A DNA stretch of 64,000 nucleotides from Bacillota bacterium (lineage in GTDB: Bacteria; Bacillota; Clostridia; Lachnospirales; Lachnospiraceae), in assembly GCA_023435895.1 (NCBI GenBank), contig JAEZLH010000017.1, forward strand, positions 496,001-560,000, written 5' to 3'. Below, one piece after another: positions 9,220 through 18,395 of the stretch. Position 1 is the stretch's first letter, and every line of letters begins with the position of its first letter. A program made the position numbers and the translations under genes. The notes under the pieces were generated by a model, which made no database searches, had not been told where the DNA came from, and was given only the letters and a program-made list of their open reading frames with translations.

Positions 9220-11007
9220 ATGCTTAAAAAATTTTTCTTTAAACGATTTCGAACCTTTGCATCAATTATGATAATACCTCTAATGATTATTTTTGGTATT
9301 ATGGGATATCTGGTAATCAATGCTCAACAAAATGACCTAAAAAAAATGGGTGAGAATACCTTGACCAGTATTAATGATAATATCCTAAATGTTATATATA
9401 GTTCGATTAACCAGCAGGACGTTGCGATGAGGAATGCACAATATATGATTGCCATGAAGAAACTGATGAGTCACGATATATTAGTATATCGTGACATCAT
9501 CTTTATGAATTCCATGATCAACTATTTAACTAGTGCCCAAACCTCCTATCGTTATATCGATTCTATTTATCTATATATGGACGGTCTTGATAATTTTCTT
9601 TCTTCTTCCTCCGACGAACTGGCTTCCTTCCTAACGTTTTATGATACGGAATGGTACGATCACTATATGAGGATACCATCGAAAAGCAGACAGTTCGTTG
9701 AGACCAGAGAAATTCTGAAACATCACTATGACAATCCGAAACAAGTTATTACCCTTTATAAGCGTATGTCCTATGCGAATGGTGTAATTGTATTGAATGT
9801 AAAGCAGGATAATTTTGGAGAACGATTAAAGGATTTGTTAAATCCCGGACAGAGTTTTTTTTATTTAAACAAGAATGGTGAAGTTTTATATGAGAGCAAT
9901 AAGAAAACAGCACTGGATGTAGAGTCAGAAAATGATTACTTTCCAAAACTAATAAAAAAACAATTAAAGAATGGAAAGTTCAATGAGAATCAGAAGTGGA
10001 TTAAGCTTGATGGCAATTATTATTTAATGAATATAAAGCCGGATGACCATAATCAAACCTATTTGGTGTCTATGTTTTCTCTCTCGACCTTTCTTCACAA
10101 TATTACAGGATTTATTCAATTAGCAATTACCGTTCTACTGATTAATGTTCTGATTGTAATGCTTTTAGCTTGGATTACAACCAGAAGTGCCTTTAAGCAT
10201 ATCACCTATTTGGTAGATGTATTTAGTGCGGCAGAACGAGGGGAGGTAATTGAACAACCCCATGCTATTGTAAAAGATGAATACAATCTGATACTGAATA
10301 ATATTTTATTTCTTTTTATTAAGAATAATCAAATGCAGGCTAATCTTTTAGAAAAACAACATCAGAACCAGATTTCAGAATTAATGGCACTCCAATTGCA
10401 AATTAATCCACACTTTATATTTAATACACTTCAAACCATGGATTTGGAAGTGTTGAAGCAGGTGGGAGGGCAGTCCACCCTTCATACGTTGATTCAAGAA
10501 TTATCAAGAATTATGAAGTACGCACTAACAGACCCCACAGAAATGGTATCTCTTAAGGAAGAGCTGAATTATCTGAAAGCTTACATCGAGATTCAGGAGG
10601 TTCGTTTTAATAACAATATTGTAACCTATTATGAAGTGGAAGAAAGCTTACTTGACTATTCCGTGTTCCGCTTGATGCTTCAACCAATTGTTGAAAACAG
10701 CTTAACCCATGGACTTCGTTCCTCCAGTGAGCGCTGTTATATAAAAATTAGGATTTATCAAAGGGACGAGCACATCTGTGTAGATGTAATTGATAATGGC
10801 TGCGGTATAACCAAGGACAAGCTAAAGGAACTAAAAATAAAAATCAACGATGCAAAGTCAAAAAACATTGGGTTAACGAACTTGAACCGGAGATTAATGA
10901 TACGTTATGGGGCAGAGTGCGGATTACGGATCAGGAGTAAACAGGGCATGGGGACATTAATCAGTTTTAAAATACCGCTAAGCTGTACAGAGAAACTAAT
11001 ACTTTGA
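9220..11007 (+). CDS. Sensor histidine kinase, YesM type
   Basis: The 595-residue protein has a transmembrane helix near 15-33, a long extracellular sensor region (about 35-295), a second helix at about 300-325 and a short HAMP-like linker. The kinase core has 'LQLQINPHFIFNTLQTM' with the phospho-accepting His near residue 400, and the ATP-binding domain has N-box 'QPIVENSLTHGL' and G-box 'DNGCGI' and 'GIGLTN'-like 'NIGLTNLNRR'. This is the HPK7 (LytS/YesM) class. The start codon lies just after the response regulator stop, so translation is probably coupled. It likely reports outside oligosaccharide to the response regulator at 8480-9217. Confidence 0.93.
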   Translation: MLKKFFFKRFRTFASIMIIPLMIIFGIMGYLVINAQQNDLKKMGENTLTSINDNILNVIYSSINQQDVAMRNAQYMIAMKKLMSHDILVYRDIIFMNSMINYLTSAQTSYRYIDSIYLYMDGLDNFLSSSSDELASFLTFYDTEWYDHYMRIPSKSRQFVETREILKHHYDNPKQVITLYKRMSYANGVIVLNVKQDNFGERLKDLLNPGQSFFYLNKNGEVLYESNKKTALDVESENDYFPKLIKKQLKNGKFNENQKWIKLDGNYYLMNIKPDDHNQTYLVSMFSLSTFLHNITGFIQLAITVLLINVLIVMLLAWITTRSAFKHITYLVDVFSAAERGEVIEQPHAIVKDEYNLILNNILFLFIKNNQMQANLLEKQHQNQISELMALQLQINPHFIFNTLQTMDLEVLKQVGGQSTLHTLIQELSRIMKYALTDPTEMVSLKEELNYLKAYIEIQEVRFNNNIVTYYEVEESLLDYSVFRLMLQPIVENSLTHGLRSSSERCYIKIRIYQRDEHICVDVIDNGCGITKDKLKELKIKINDAKSKNIGLTNLNRRLMIRYGAECGLRIRSKQGMGTLISFKIPLSCTEKLIL

Positions 11008-11282
11008 CAGGGGTGCAAAATTACAGATTTGATGCTGACAGTCATTGGGGAAACGATTGGTATAGGAACAACGAAAATTGTTCACACAAATGCATCAAAT
11101 TAAAATTGGCATACAAAAGTGAAGAAATGATACTACCTTGGAAAAAGAGAGTAAGATATGAGTTCTTATCTTATTCCGTGTACCTTTTGGGAAGGGAGAG
11201 AGGATGGTAAAATAGAATCATTGAAAGAGACGGTTTCAAGAAGAAACAAAATTTTTCAAAATCAAAATGGGAGGTATTTTTT

Positions 11283-12626
11283 ATGAAAAAGAACAAGATT
11301 TTAGCACTTATCCTTGCAGCGGTTATGTTATTCTCAGCAACAGCATGTGGTAAGAGCGATGACGGCAAGAGTACCCAAGGAAACAACCCGAGTGTGACTA
11401 AGCCTGCAGACTCAGGAGACAAACATGATCCTGTAAAGCTTCGCTTCTCCTGGTGGGGTGGAGATGCAAGACATGAAGCTACATTAGCAGTAATCAAAGC
11501 TTTCCAAGAGAAATATCCTTGGATAACCATTGAACCGGAATATGGTGCACAGGACGGTTATAATGATAAGCTTATGACACAGTTTGCTTCTGGAACAGCA
11601 CCGGATATCATTCAGTTAGAGACCGGAGCAGCACCGGAGTACTATAAACAAGGTCAGCTTTATGATTTATCCAAAACCAAAATTGATTTTTCCAACTTTG
11701 ATAAAAACTTTCTTGTAGATAACGGCCAGTTTGGTTCCGGAAGCCAGTTTGCAATCCCGATGGGTAGAGCAGGTACTGCAATTGTTGTAAACAAAGACCT
11801 TGCAGATAAGATTGGTATTGACTTTAGTAAGCCTTACAATTGGGATCAGTTAATTGAATGGGGTAAAAAGGTTCAGGAGTATGATCCTTCTATGTACCTG
11901 ATCTCCGGTAATGAGTCCTATATGATGCCGTTCATCATGCGTGCAATGTCAAGACAGATGAATGGTATGCCTATTATCAATGATGCAGATAAGAAGTTAA
12001 ACGTGACAGAAGAGCAATTTACAAAAATTCTTGATTTCATCAAACAATTATATGATAACAAAGTGGCTGTTCCGTTATCCTATATGGCAACCTATGGTGT
12101 AAACAATCAAGATGATCCTAACTGGATCGCAGGCAAATATGTAGCATATGTTGGATATACTTCATCCGCAGACGTTATGCAAGCTGCAAATCCTACACCA
12201 AAATACATTGCAGGCCAGCTTCCTTTACAGGCAGATGGCAAGAGTGATGGTTGGGTAAATGACTGTCCTCAGTATGTAGGTATTTATGCAAAATCACAGC
12301 ATCCGGAAGAAGCTGCATTATTCTTAGATTACTTCTTCAATAACGAAGATTCCATGAAGACCCTTGGTACCGTTCGTTCCGTTCCTCCTACAAAGAAGGC
12401 TCAGGATCTTACATTAGCAGCGGGTAAACTGAATCCGTTAACAAAGATGGCAGTTGATGTGAGCATGCAGTACAATGGCAAATCCGATTCCGGTATGACA
12501 ACAAGTGCTGAGGTTACCGCTATTCTTTGCGATGCATACGAAAATGTTGCTTTCGGCGAAAAAACACCTGCTGATGAAGCAAAAGAGGTTGTTGAATTAA
12601 TCAATGATTATTTATCAGCACAATAA
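11283..12626 (+). CDS. Sugar ABC transporter substrate-binding lipoprotein
   Basis: The 447-residue protein starts with a lipoprotein signal (SATACGKSD, lipidated Cys about 22) and shows the family 1 extracellular solute-binding fold: 'KLRFSWWGGDARHEATLAVIKAFQEKYPWI' style opening, 'GTAPDIIQLETG' near 105 and a C-terminal 'ALFLDYFFNNEDSMKTLGTVRSVPPT'. It captures oligosaccharide outside the membrane and hands it to the two permeases that follow. The start follows GGGAGG. A hairpin separates it from the permeases, which fits the usual need for more binding protein than permease. Confidence 0.93.
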   Translation: MKKNKILALILAAVMLFSATACGKSDDGKSTQGNNPSVTKPADSGDKHDPVKLRFSWWGGDARHEATLAVIKAFQEKYPWITIEPEYGAQDGYNDKLMTQFASGTAPDIIQLETGAAPEYYKQGQLYDLSKTKIDFSNFDKNFLVDNGQFGSGSQFAIPMGRAGTAIVVNKDLADKIGIDFSKPYNWDQLIEWGKKVQEYDPSMYLISGNESYMMPFIMRAMSRQMNGMPIINDADKKLNVTEEQFTKILDFIKQLYDNKVAVPLSYMATYGVNNQDDPNWIAGKYVAYVGYTSSADVMQAANPTPKYIAGQLPLQADGKSDGWVNDCPQYVGIYAKSQHPEEAALFLDYFFNNEDSMKTLGTVRSVPPTKKAQDLTLAAGKLNPLTKMAVDVSMQYNGKSDSGMTTSAEVTAILCDAYENVAFGEKTPADEAKEVVELINDYLSAQ

Positions 12627-12659
12627 TTTACAATAAACCAAGATTATTTTTCTTCTAAA

Positions 12660-12743
12660 AGAAGGGGGTGTTGCAAAATGTAATCCCAATAAGGTGACAT
12701 GACACAATTCCTTACGGATTACATTTTGTAGCACCCCCTTTCT
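12660..12743 (+). terminator. Long inverted repeat between binding protein and permease genes
   Basis: Arms 12660-12686 and 12716-12743 pair over about 26 positions with few mismatches and a 29-base loop. The arms start and end with GGGGGTG/CACCCCC, and the right arm runs into TTTCT. As RNA this is a stable hairpin that could act as a partial terminator or as a 3' end stabiliser for the binding-protein message. The sharp ends and GGGGGTGTTGCAAAA sequence also resemble the terminal repeats of a MITE or insertion sequence. Confidence 0.65.
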
Positions 12744-12762
12744 ATAAGCGAGGTGATGGGAC

Positions 12763-13659
12763 ATGAAAAAATCAAAATCAAAAATAGCAAAAAGAGGTAA
12801 TAAGGCGTATATATACATTTTGCCATGGCTAATCGGTTTAATTGTATTACAGCTGTATCCTTTTATAGCATCATTATTTTATTCGTTTACAAACTATAAT
12901 GCCTTCGGAAAAATGGAGTTTATCGGAATTGATAATTACGTGAGACTCTTTACGAAAGACAAAGAATTTTATAAGTCCTTGGGTGTGACGATTAAATATA
13001 CTCTTATGACGGTACCCGGCAAAATTATTTTATCCTTATTGGTTGCGTTAATGTTAAATAAGGCAAGAAAGGGCATCGGAGGAATGAGAACAATGTTCTA
13101 TCTGCCGTCCCTGTTTGGTGGAAGTATCGCGGTAGCATTGCTTTGGAAGCTGATGTTCAATGATGATGGAATGATTAACTCATTTTTACATATCTTCGGA
13201 ATAGGTTCAATCTCTTGGCTTGGAGATCCGAAGGTAGCCCTTTTTACTCTTAGTTCCTTAGAAGTGTGGCAGTTCGGTTCCTCCATGGTTATGTTCTTAG
13301 CAGCATTAAAGCAAGTTCCACAATCCTTATATGAGGCAGCTGGAATGGATGGAGCAAATCGATTCCAATCATTCTTTAAGGTAACATTTCCACAGATTAC
13401 ACCGATTTTATTCTTCACTATTATCATGCAGACTATTAATGCACTTCAGAATTTTACCTCCGCATTCGTTATTACAAAGGGTGGTCCGGTCAAATCTACT
13501 TATATGCTGGGATTAAAGCTTTATAATGACGGTTTTGCTTATTATAAGATGGGTTATGCAAGTGCTTCCTCCTGGATTATCTTTATGTTGATTTTGGTGA
13601 TAACTCTTTTCTTATTCGGAACACAGAAATACTGGGTATTTTATGAAGACGGAAAGTAA
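12763..13659 (+). CDS. Sugar ABC transporter permease (MalF/UgpA type)
   Basis: The 298-residue protein has six hydrophobic helices, starting at about 15-35 ('YIYILPWLIGLIVLQLYPF'), and the cytoplasmic EAA loop 'YEAAGMDGANRFQSFFKVTFPQITP' (about 187-211) that docks the ATPase. It pairs with the permease at 13710-14558. No ATPase gene is present in this operon, so a shared MsmK-type ATPase from elsewhere must energise it, as is common for CUT1 importers in Firmicutes. The start follows GAGGTG. Confidence 0.92.
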   Translation: MKKSKSKIAKRGNKAYIYILPWLIGLIVLQLYPFIASLFYSFTNYNAFGKMEFIGIDNYVRLFTKDKEFYKSLGVTIKYTLMTVPGKIILSLLVALMLNKARKGIGGMRTMFYLPSLFGGSIAVALLWKLMFNDDGMINSFLHIFGIGSISWLGDPKVALFTLSSLEVWQFGSSMVMFLAALKQVPQSLYEAAGMDGANRFQSFFKVTFPQITPILFFTIIMQTINALQNFTSAFVITKGGPVKSTYMLGLKLYNDGFAYYKMGYASASSWIIFMLILVITLFLFGTQKYWVFYEDGK

Positions 13660-13709
13660 ATTTCTACTTAGAATGATTTTGGTGAAATATTGAAGGAAGG
13701 CGAGAACAC

Positions 13710-14558
13710 ATGAATACTAAAACTAAAAAGAAGCTTCGTGAGGCTTTTTCCTATACACGATTGATTATTATCGGGTTAATCATGATTTATCCTTTGATCT
13801 GGATGTTTTTTGCCAGCTTTAAGACAAACGATGAAATCTTTGGTTCCCTGGCTCTTCTTCCGAAGAATTTTAGTCTGCAACCTTTTATAAAGGGTTGGGA
13901 AGGCTCCGGAGGAATTACTTACACTAAATTCTTTTTTAATACTTTTTTACTGGTGATACCCACTACCTTATTCACAATTATCTCCAGTACCCTTGTAGCA
14001 TACGGGTTTACCCGTTTTGAATTCAAAGGCAAAAAAATGCTTTTTGGCATATTAATCTCCACTTTGATGCTGCCAAACGCAGTTATCATTATACCTAGAT
14101 ATACTATATTCCGTTCATTTCATGTATTGGACTCCTACTGGCCGTTCTATCTGGCAGCGATGTTTGCGTGTTATCCCTTCTTTATCTACATGCTAATCCA
14201 GTTTATGAGAGGATTGCCTTATGAACTTGATGAATCAGCCTATATGGATGGATGTGGAACCTTTAGAGTTCTCTATACGATTTTATTGCCGCTATTAAAA
14301 CCGGCGATTTTCTCGGCAGGATTGTTCCAATTCCTATGGACTTATAATGATTATTTCAATTCCTTGATTTATATTAACTCCGTAAAGAAATTTACGGTAT
14401 CCCTGGCACTGAGACTTTCCATTGATGCAGAAAGCGTTGTTCAATGGAATCAGGTAATGGCAATGGCGTGTGCGGCGGTTCTCCCGGTTATGGTTCTGTT
14501 CTTTGTGGCACAGAAGTATTTTGTGGAAGGAATTTCTACCACGGGCTTAAAGGGATAA
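13710..14558 (+). CDS. Sugar ABC transporter permease (MalG/UgpE type)
   Basis: The 282-residue protein has six hydrophobic segments and the EAA-type loop 'DESAYMDGCGTFRVLYTILLPLLKPA' near 172-197. In this copy the usual Glu-Ala-Ala reads Glu-Ser-Ala, a normal variant. The C-terminus 'QKYFVEGISTTGLKG' is the classic end of CUT1 MalG-like subunits. It forms the translocation channel with the preceding permease. The GH43 gene follows after 59 bases, so transport and hydrolysis are probably transcribed together. Confidence 0.92.
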   Translation: MNTKTKKKLREAFSYTRLIIIGLIMIYPLIWMFFASFKTNDEIFGSLALLPKNFSLQPFIKGWEGSGGITYTKFFFNTFLLVIPTTLFTIISSTLVAYGFTRFEFKGKKMLFGILISTLMLPNAVIIIPRYTIFRSFHVLDSYWPFYLAAMFACYPFFIYMLIQFMRGLPYELDESAYMDGCGTFRVLYTILLPLLKPAIFSAGLFQFLWTYNDYFNSLIYINSVKKFTVSLALRLSIDAESVVQWNQVMAMACAAVLPVMVLFFVAQKYFVEGISTTGLKG

Positions 14559-14617
14559 TAAGTGATTTTAGCAGAACGATCTTTTCAATATGACGTAAAT
14601 AAAAAGGAGATCATGAT

Positions 14618-16198
14618 ATGGCATATGCAAGGAATCCTATTTTAAAAGGCTTTAATCCAGACCCTTCTATATTGAGGGTAGGAGATGATTATTATATCGC
14701 AACTTCTACCTTTGAGTGGTTTCCGGGTGTGCAGATCCATCACTCCACTGATTTAATTCATTGGGTACTGATTACACATCCGTTAGAGAGGGTATCCCAG
14801 TTAAATATGATTGGAGAACAGAGTTCCTGTGGCATCTGGGCTCCCTGTCTCTCCTACGAGGGTGGGATTTACTATCTTATTTATACGGATGTGAAAGCTT
14901 TTGTGGGAATGTTTAAAGATACACACAATTATATGGTAACAGCAACCGACATCAAAGGACCTTGGTCAGAACCGATTTATCTCAATTCCAGCGGATTTGA
15001 CCCATCCCTATTCCATGACATAAACGGTAAAAAATACTTATTGAACATGGTAATGGATTATCGAACCTGGAACACCAAATTCGGAGGAATCCTGTTACAG
15101 GAATATTCCCCAGAGAAGAAAGCATTGGTTGGAGAACCAATTAATATATTCAAAGGCACTCAAATTGGGTTTACGGAAGGACCTCACCTTTATTATCATG
15201 ACGGATATTATTATCTGATGACCGCAGAGGGCGGTACCGGATATGAGCACGCTGTAACTATAGCAAGGAGCAAGTCGATTGAAGGACCTTACGAAGTAGA
15301 CCCCCATAATCCGCTTTTAACTTCAAGACATACTCCGCTAAACCCAATTCAGAAAGCAGGTCATGCAAGCCTGGTTCAAGGTCATAACGGAAGATGGTAT
15401 CTAGCTCATCTATGTGGCAGACCGGTTGGTGGAGAACGGTTATGCATTTTGGGACGTGAAACGGCATTGGAAGAGGTAGTATGGAGGGATGGCTGGCTTC
15501 GTATGGCTAATGGAGGAAGGGCACCCAGTGAATTCGTAGAAATAGAAGGGATTGAAGATCAATCCATTGATAAGCAATATCTTATGGAAGGGTTTGATGA
15601 ACCTTCCTGGAGCATTCATTTACAGAGCTTACGGGTTCCTCTTGAAGAACGGGCATCTTTAACAGAGCGACCGGGTTATTTAAGATTATATGGCAAGGAA
15701 TCTTTTACATCCTGCCATCAGCAAACACTTTTAGCACACAGACAGCAAAGTTTTAATGTGGAGGTTACCACAAAACTAGATTTTCAACCAAAGAATTTCC
15801 AGACAATGGCGGGCTTAGTCTACTATTATAATAATTTGAGCTATTATTATGTATATATTACCGAAGAGGAAGGGACTGGAAGAGTGCTGAGTATGATATC
15901 CTGCATTCTGGGTAAAGGAAGCCAACCTATCGGCATGGGAATATCCTTACCCGATACCGGAGAAGTTTATTTAAGGCTGACTACCAATAAGGAAACAGCT
16001 TATTTCTCCTATTCTCTTGATAAGGAAAACTATATTCGTATTGGAAATGATCTTGATGCAACTGTATTATCGGACGATTACTATGCTTCAACCGGACACA
16101 TTATGTTTACCGGAGCATTTATCGGAATCTGCTGTCAGGACTTATCAGGACAGGATGTATATGCGGATTTTGATTACTTTGAATACAAGGAACTGTGA
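14618..16198 (+). CDS. GH43 beta-xylosidase/arabinofuranosidase (second copy)
   Basis: The 526-residue protein has the same layout as the product of 6630-8213: the propeller with 'GFNPDPSILRVGDDYYIATS', 'SGFDPSLFHD' and 'FTEGPHLY', and a C-terminal beta-sandwich. The two align over the full length almost without gaps, including long identical stretches in the C-terminal module, so they arose by duplication. There is no signal peptide, so it is cytoplasmic. Differences such as CRPVGGERLC versus SRPVGPERSC lie in active-site loops and could change substrate preference (xylose versus arabinose side chains). The start follows AAGGAG. Confidence 0.93.
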   Translation: MAYARNPILKGFNPDPSILRVGDDYYIATSTFEWFPGVQIHHSTDLIHWVLITHPLERVSQLNMIGEQSSCGIWAPCLSYEGGIYYLIYTDVKAFVGMFKDTHNYMVTATDIKGPWSEPIYLNSSGFDPSLFHDINGKKYLLNMVMDYRTWNTKFGGILLQEYSPEKKALVGEPINIFKGTQIGFTEGPHLYYHDGYYYLMTAEGGTGYEHAVTIARSKSIEGPYEVDPHNPLLTSRHTPLNPIQKAGHASLVQGHNGRWYLAHLCGRPVGGERLCILGRETALEEVVWRDGWLRMANGGRAPSEFVEIEGIEDQSIDKQYLMEGFDEPSWSIHLQSLRVPLEERASLTERPGYLRLYGKESFTSCHQQTLLAHRQQSFNVEVTTKLDFQPKNFQTMAGLVYYYNNLSYYYVYITEEEGTGRVLSMISCILGKGSQPIGMGISLPDTGEVYLRLTTNKETAYFSYSLDKENYIRIGNDLDATVLSDDYYASTGHIMFTGAFIGICCQDLSGQDVYADFDYFEYKEL

Positions 16199-16365
16199 TT
16201 AAGGCTGCATTATGTTACCTAACAAATGGGTTTATGAGAATTATGGGATTCATTATTACAATGCAGTTGCTTAATCCCTTGTTGGCAAGCGTTTGGTTAA
16301 GAAGGTATGGGGTACATCAAGCTATATAGATGGGGTAGATTTTAAAATGTAAAAGGAGGACGAAT

Positions 16366-17190
16366 ATGAATTACAGTATGGAATTAATTGAAGATTTAAA
16401 TAGAAAAGCAAAAAAACTGCGAAAGGATGTAGTAATCAGTATTGGAGTAGGGGTTGCCGGACATATCGGTGGCTCTAATTCTGCCGCAGATCTTGTAACA
16501 GCACTATATTTTCATAAAATGAAACATGATCCAAAAAATCCGAAGATGGAGGATCGTGACCGTTTCCTTTTGAGCAAGGGTCATGTGGCAATCCTTCAGT
16601 ATGCCGCATTAGCTGAGGCAGGTTATTTTCCGGTAGAAGACCTTAAGCACACGAAGGAAATCGGGTTTTATCTACAGGGTCATCCGGATGTGCTAAAAAC
16701 ACCGGGTATTGAAGCAGGTACCGGGTCATTGGGTCAGGGACTATCCATTGGACTTGGTATGGCACTTGGTATGAAGCTTGATCAAATTGATCGTAAAGTA
16801 TACGTATTGGTTGGTGACGGTGAGATCGCGGAAGGGCAGATATGGGAAGCAGCCATGGCAGCCAGCTCCTTTAAAGCGGATAATCTGGTAGCGATTGTAG
16901 ATCATAATAAACTTCAGGCAAATGGTAAAATAGTAGACCGCTTCGACAGTCTTCCACTCATTCCTAAATGGGAAGGCTTTGGCTGGAACGTAATTGAAAT
17001 AGATGGACATAACATGGAAGAAATTCTGAAGGCTTTGGATGAGGCAGATACGGTGAAAGGCAAGCCCACAGTCATTGTTGCCAATACCGTAAAGGGAAAA
17101 GGCGTAAGCTTTGCTGAAAATGTAGTTAGCTTCCATAATGGAATGTTGACCGAGGAAACCTATGCACAAGCACTGAAAGAATTGTCATAA
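16366..17190 (+). CDS. Transketolase, N-terminal (TPP-binding) subunit
   Basis: The 274-residue protein carries the thiamine diphosphate domain of transketolase: 'GHIGGSNSAADLVTALYF', 'DRFLLSKGHV', 'GTGSLGQGLSIGLGMALG' and the ThDP/Mg motif 'GDGEIAEGQIWEAAMAAS...VDHNKLQ' (about 148-185). It forms the active enzyme with the C-terminal subunit encoded 16 bases downstream. Together they interconvert pentose and other sugar phosphates in the non-oxidative pentose phosphate pathway. The position after the xylosidase genes suits xylose and arabinose catabolism. The split form is common in Clostridia and archaea. Confidence 0.94.
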   Translation: MNYSMELIEDLNRKAKKLRKDVVISIGVGVAGHIGGSNSAADLVTALYFHKMKHDPKNPKMEDRDRFLLSKGHVAILQYAALAEAGYFPVEDLKHTKEIGFYLQGHPDVLKTPGIEAGTGSLGQGLSIGLGMALGMKLDQIDRKVYVLVGDGEIAEGQIWEAAMAASSFKADNLVAIVDHNKLQANGKIVDRFDSLPLIPKWEGFGWNVIEIDGHNMEEILKALDEADTVKGKPTVIVANTVKGKGVSFAENVVSFHNGMLTEETYAQALKELS

Positions 17191-17206
17191 GCGGGAGGGA
17201 AAAAAT

Positions 17207-18136
17207 ATGTCATATACAAATCAAAGAATCGCGTATGGTAATACGCTGGTAGAATTGGGTAAAGAGAATAAAAGAATCGTTGTTTTGGATGCGGATCTTG
17301 GCGGTTCCACCATGGGTAAATTGTTTGAAACGGAATACCCTGACAGACATTTCGAAATGGGTATTGCAGAGGCAAATATGACTTCGGTAGCGGCTGGTCT
17401 TGCTCAAACAGGAAAGATTCCATTTACAAATTCCTTCGCAGTATTTGCAGGAGGTCGTGCCTATGATCAGATTCGTCAAACCATAGCAATCGGTAAATTA
17501 AATGTTAAAATCTGTGGTTCCTCCTCCGGTATGTCTGACTTTGGTGATGGTGCAACACATCAGGCGATCGAAGATATCGCCATTATGAGGGCAATTCCAA
17601 ATATGACAGTTGTATGCCCGGCAGATGCCAACGAGACCGTACAGGCAGTAAAGGCATTAGTAGAAATGGATGGACCCTGCTACATAAGATTGAATCGTAA
17701 TGATTATGAAAATGTTACCCCAGAGGATAAGCCCTTTGTAATTGGTGTGCCAGATGTATTAAAAGAGGGAAAGGATGTGGTTGTATTTGCTACCGGCATT
17801 ATGGTTAGTAAGGCACTGGCTGCAGCAGAGGAATTAAAGGATAAGGTATCTGTTAAGGTAGTAAATGTGGCTACGATTAAACCCTTGAATAAAGAAGCAG
17901 TATTAAATATTGTGAAGGACTGTAAGGCAGTGGTTACCGCAGAGGAGCATAGCATTGTAGGCGGTTTGGGCGGTGCTATTGCAGAACTGCTTTGTAAGGA
18001 ATGCAAGCCAATTGAATTCGTAGGAGTTCAGGATACCTTTGGTAGCAGTGGTCACTGTTATGAGGACGTATTAAACTATTACGGACTGAACAAGGAAGGT
18101 ATTGCAGCAGCAATTGAGAAGATGGCAGCTTTATAA
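17207..18136 (+). CDS. Transketolase, C-terminal subunit
   Basis: The 309-residue protein contains the pyrimidine-binding domain (about 1-165, 'VVLDADLGGSTMGKLFETEYPDRHFEMGIAEANMTS', with the catalytic Glu in MGIAEANM) and the C-terminal transketolase domain (about 185-305). It is the partner of the preceding ORF, with a good GGGAGG site before the start. The region from 18137 to 18395 is A-rich and holds no gene, only loose repeats of a TCAAATAGAA motif. Confidence 0.94.
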   Translation: MSYTNQRIAYGNTLVELGKENKRIVVLDADLGGSTMGKLFETEYPDRHFEMGIAEANMTSVAAGLAQTGKIPFTNSFAVFAGGRAYDQIRQTIAIGKLNVKICGSSSGMSDFGDGATHQAIEDIAIMRAIPNMTVVCPADANETVQAVKALVEMDGPCYIRLNRNDYENVTPEDKPFVIGVPDVLKEGKDVVVFATGIMVSKALAAAEELKDKVSVKVVNVATIKPLNKEAVLNIVKDCKAVVTAEEHSIVGGLGGAIAELLCKECKPIEFVGVQDTFGSSGHCYEDVLNYYGLNKEGIAAAIEKMAAL

Positions 18137-18395
18137 ATCGGATGGAAGGTATCAATGCTAACTAAATGCAAGCTATAAATGCGGAAGCATTAGAAAGGTA
18201 TATATACCGAAGCGGAAGTTTATTAATGGTCAATTTATAGAAACACTAAAGACCAAACCGAATAATAGTTATAAGTACCCATTCAAATAGAAGGTATAAA
18301 TACTGAATCAAATAGAATTGTAAGTGTATTTAAATAAAAGTTATTAATATCAAGTCATAGAAGTTAAAAGGCCGAATTTAATGGAGGATAGGAAT

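Noticed and set aside
11004..11210. 68-codon ORF overlapping the histidine kinase end
   Set aside because: No ribosome site, no domain, low-complexity composition; probably untranslated leader of the binding-protein gene.
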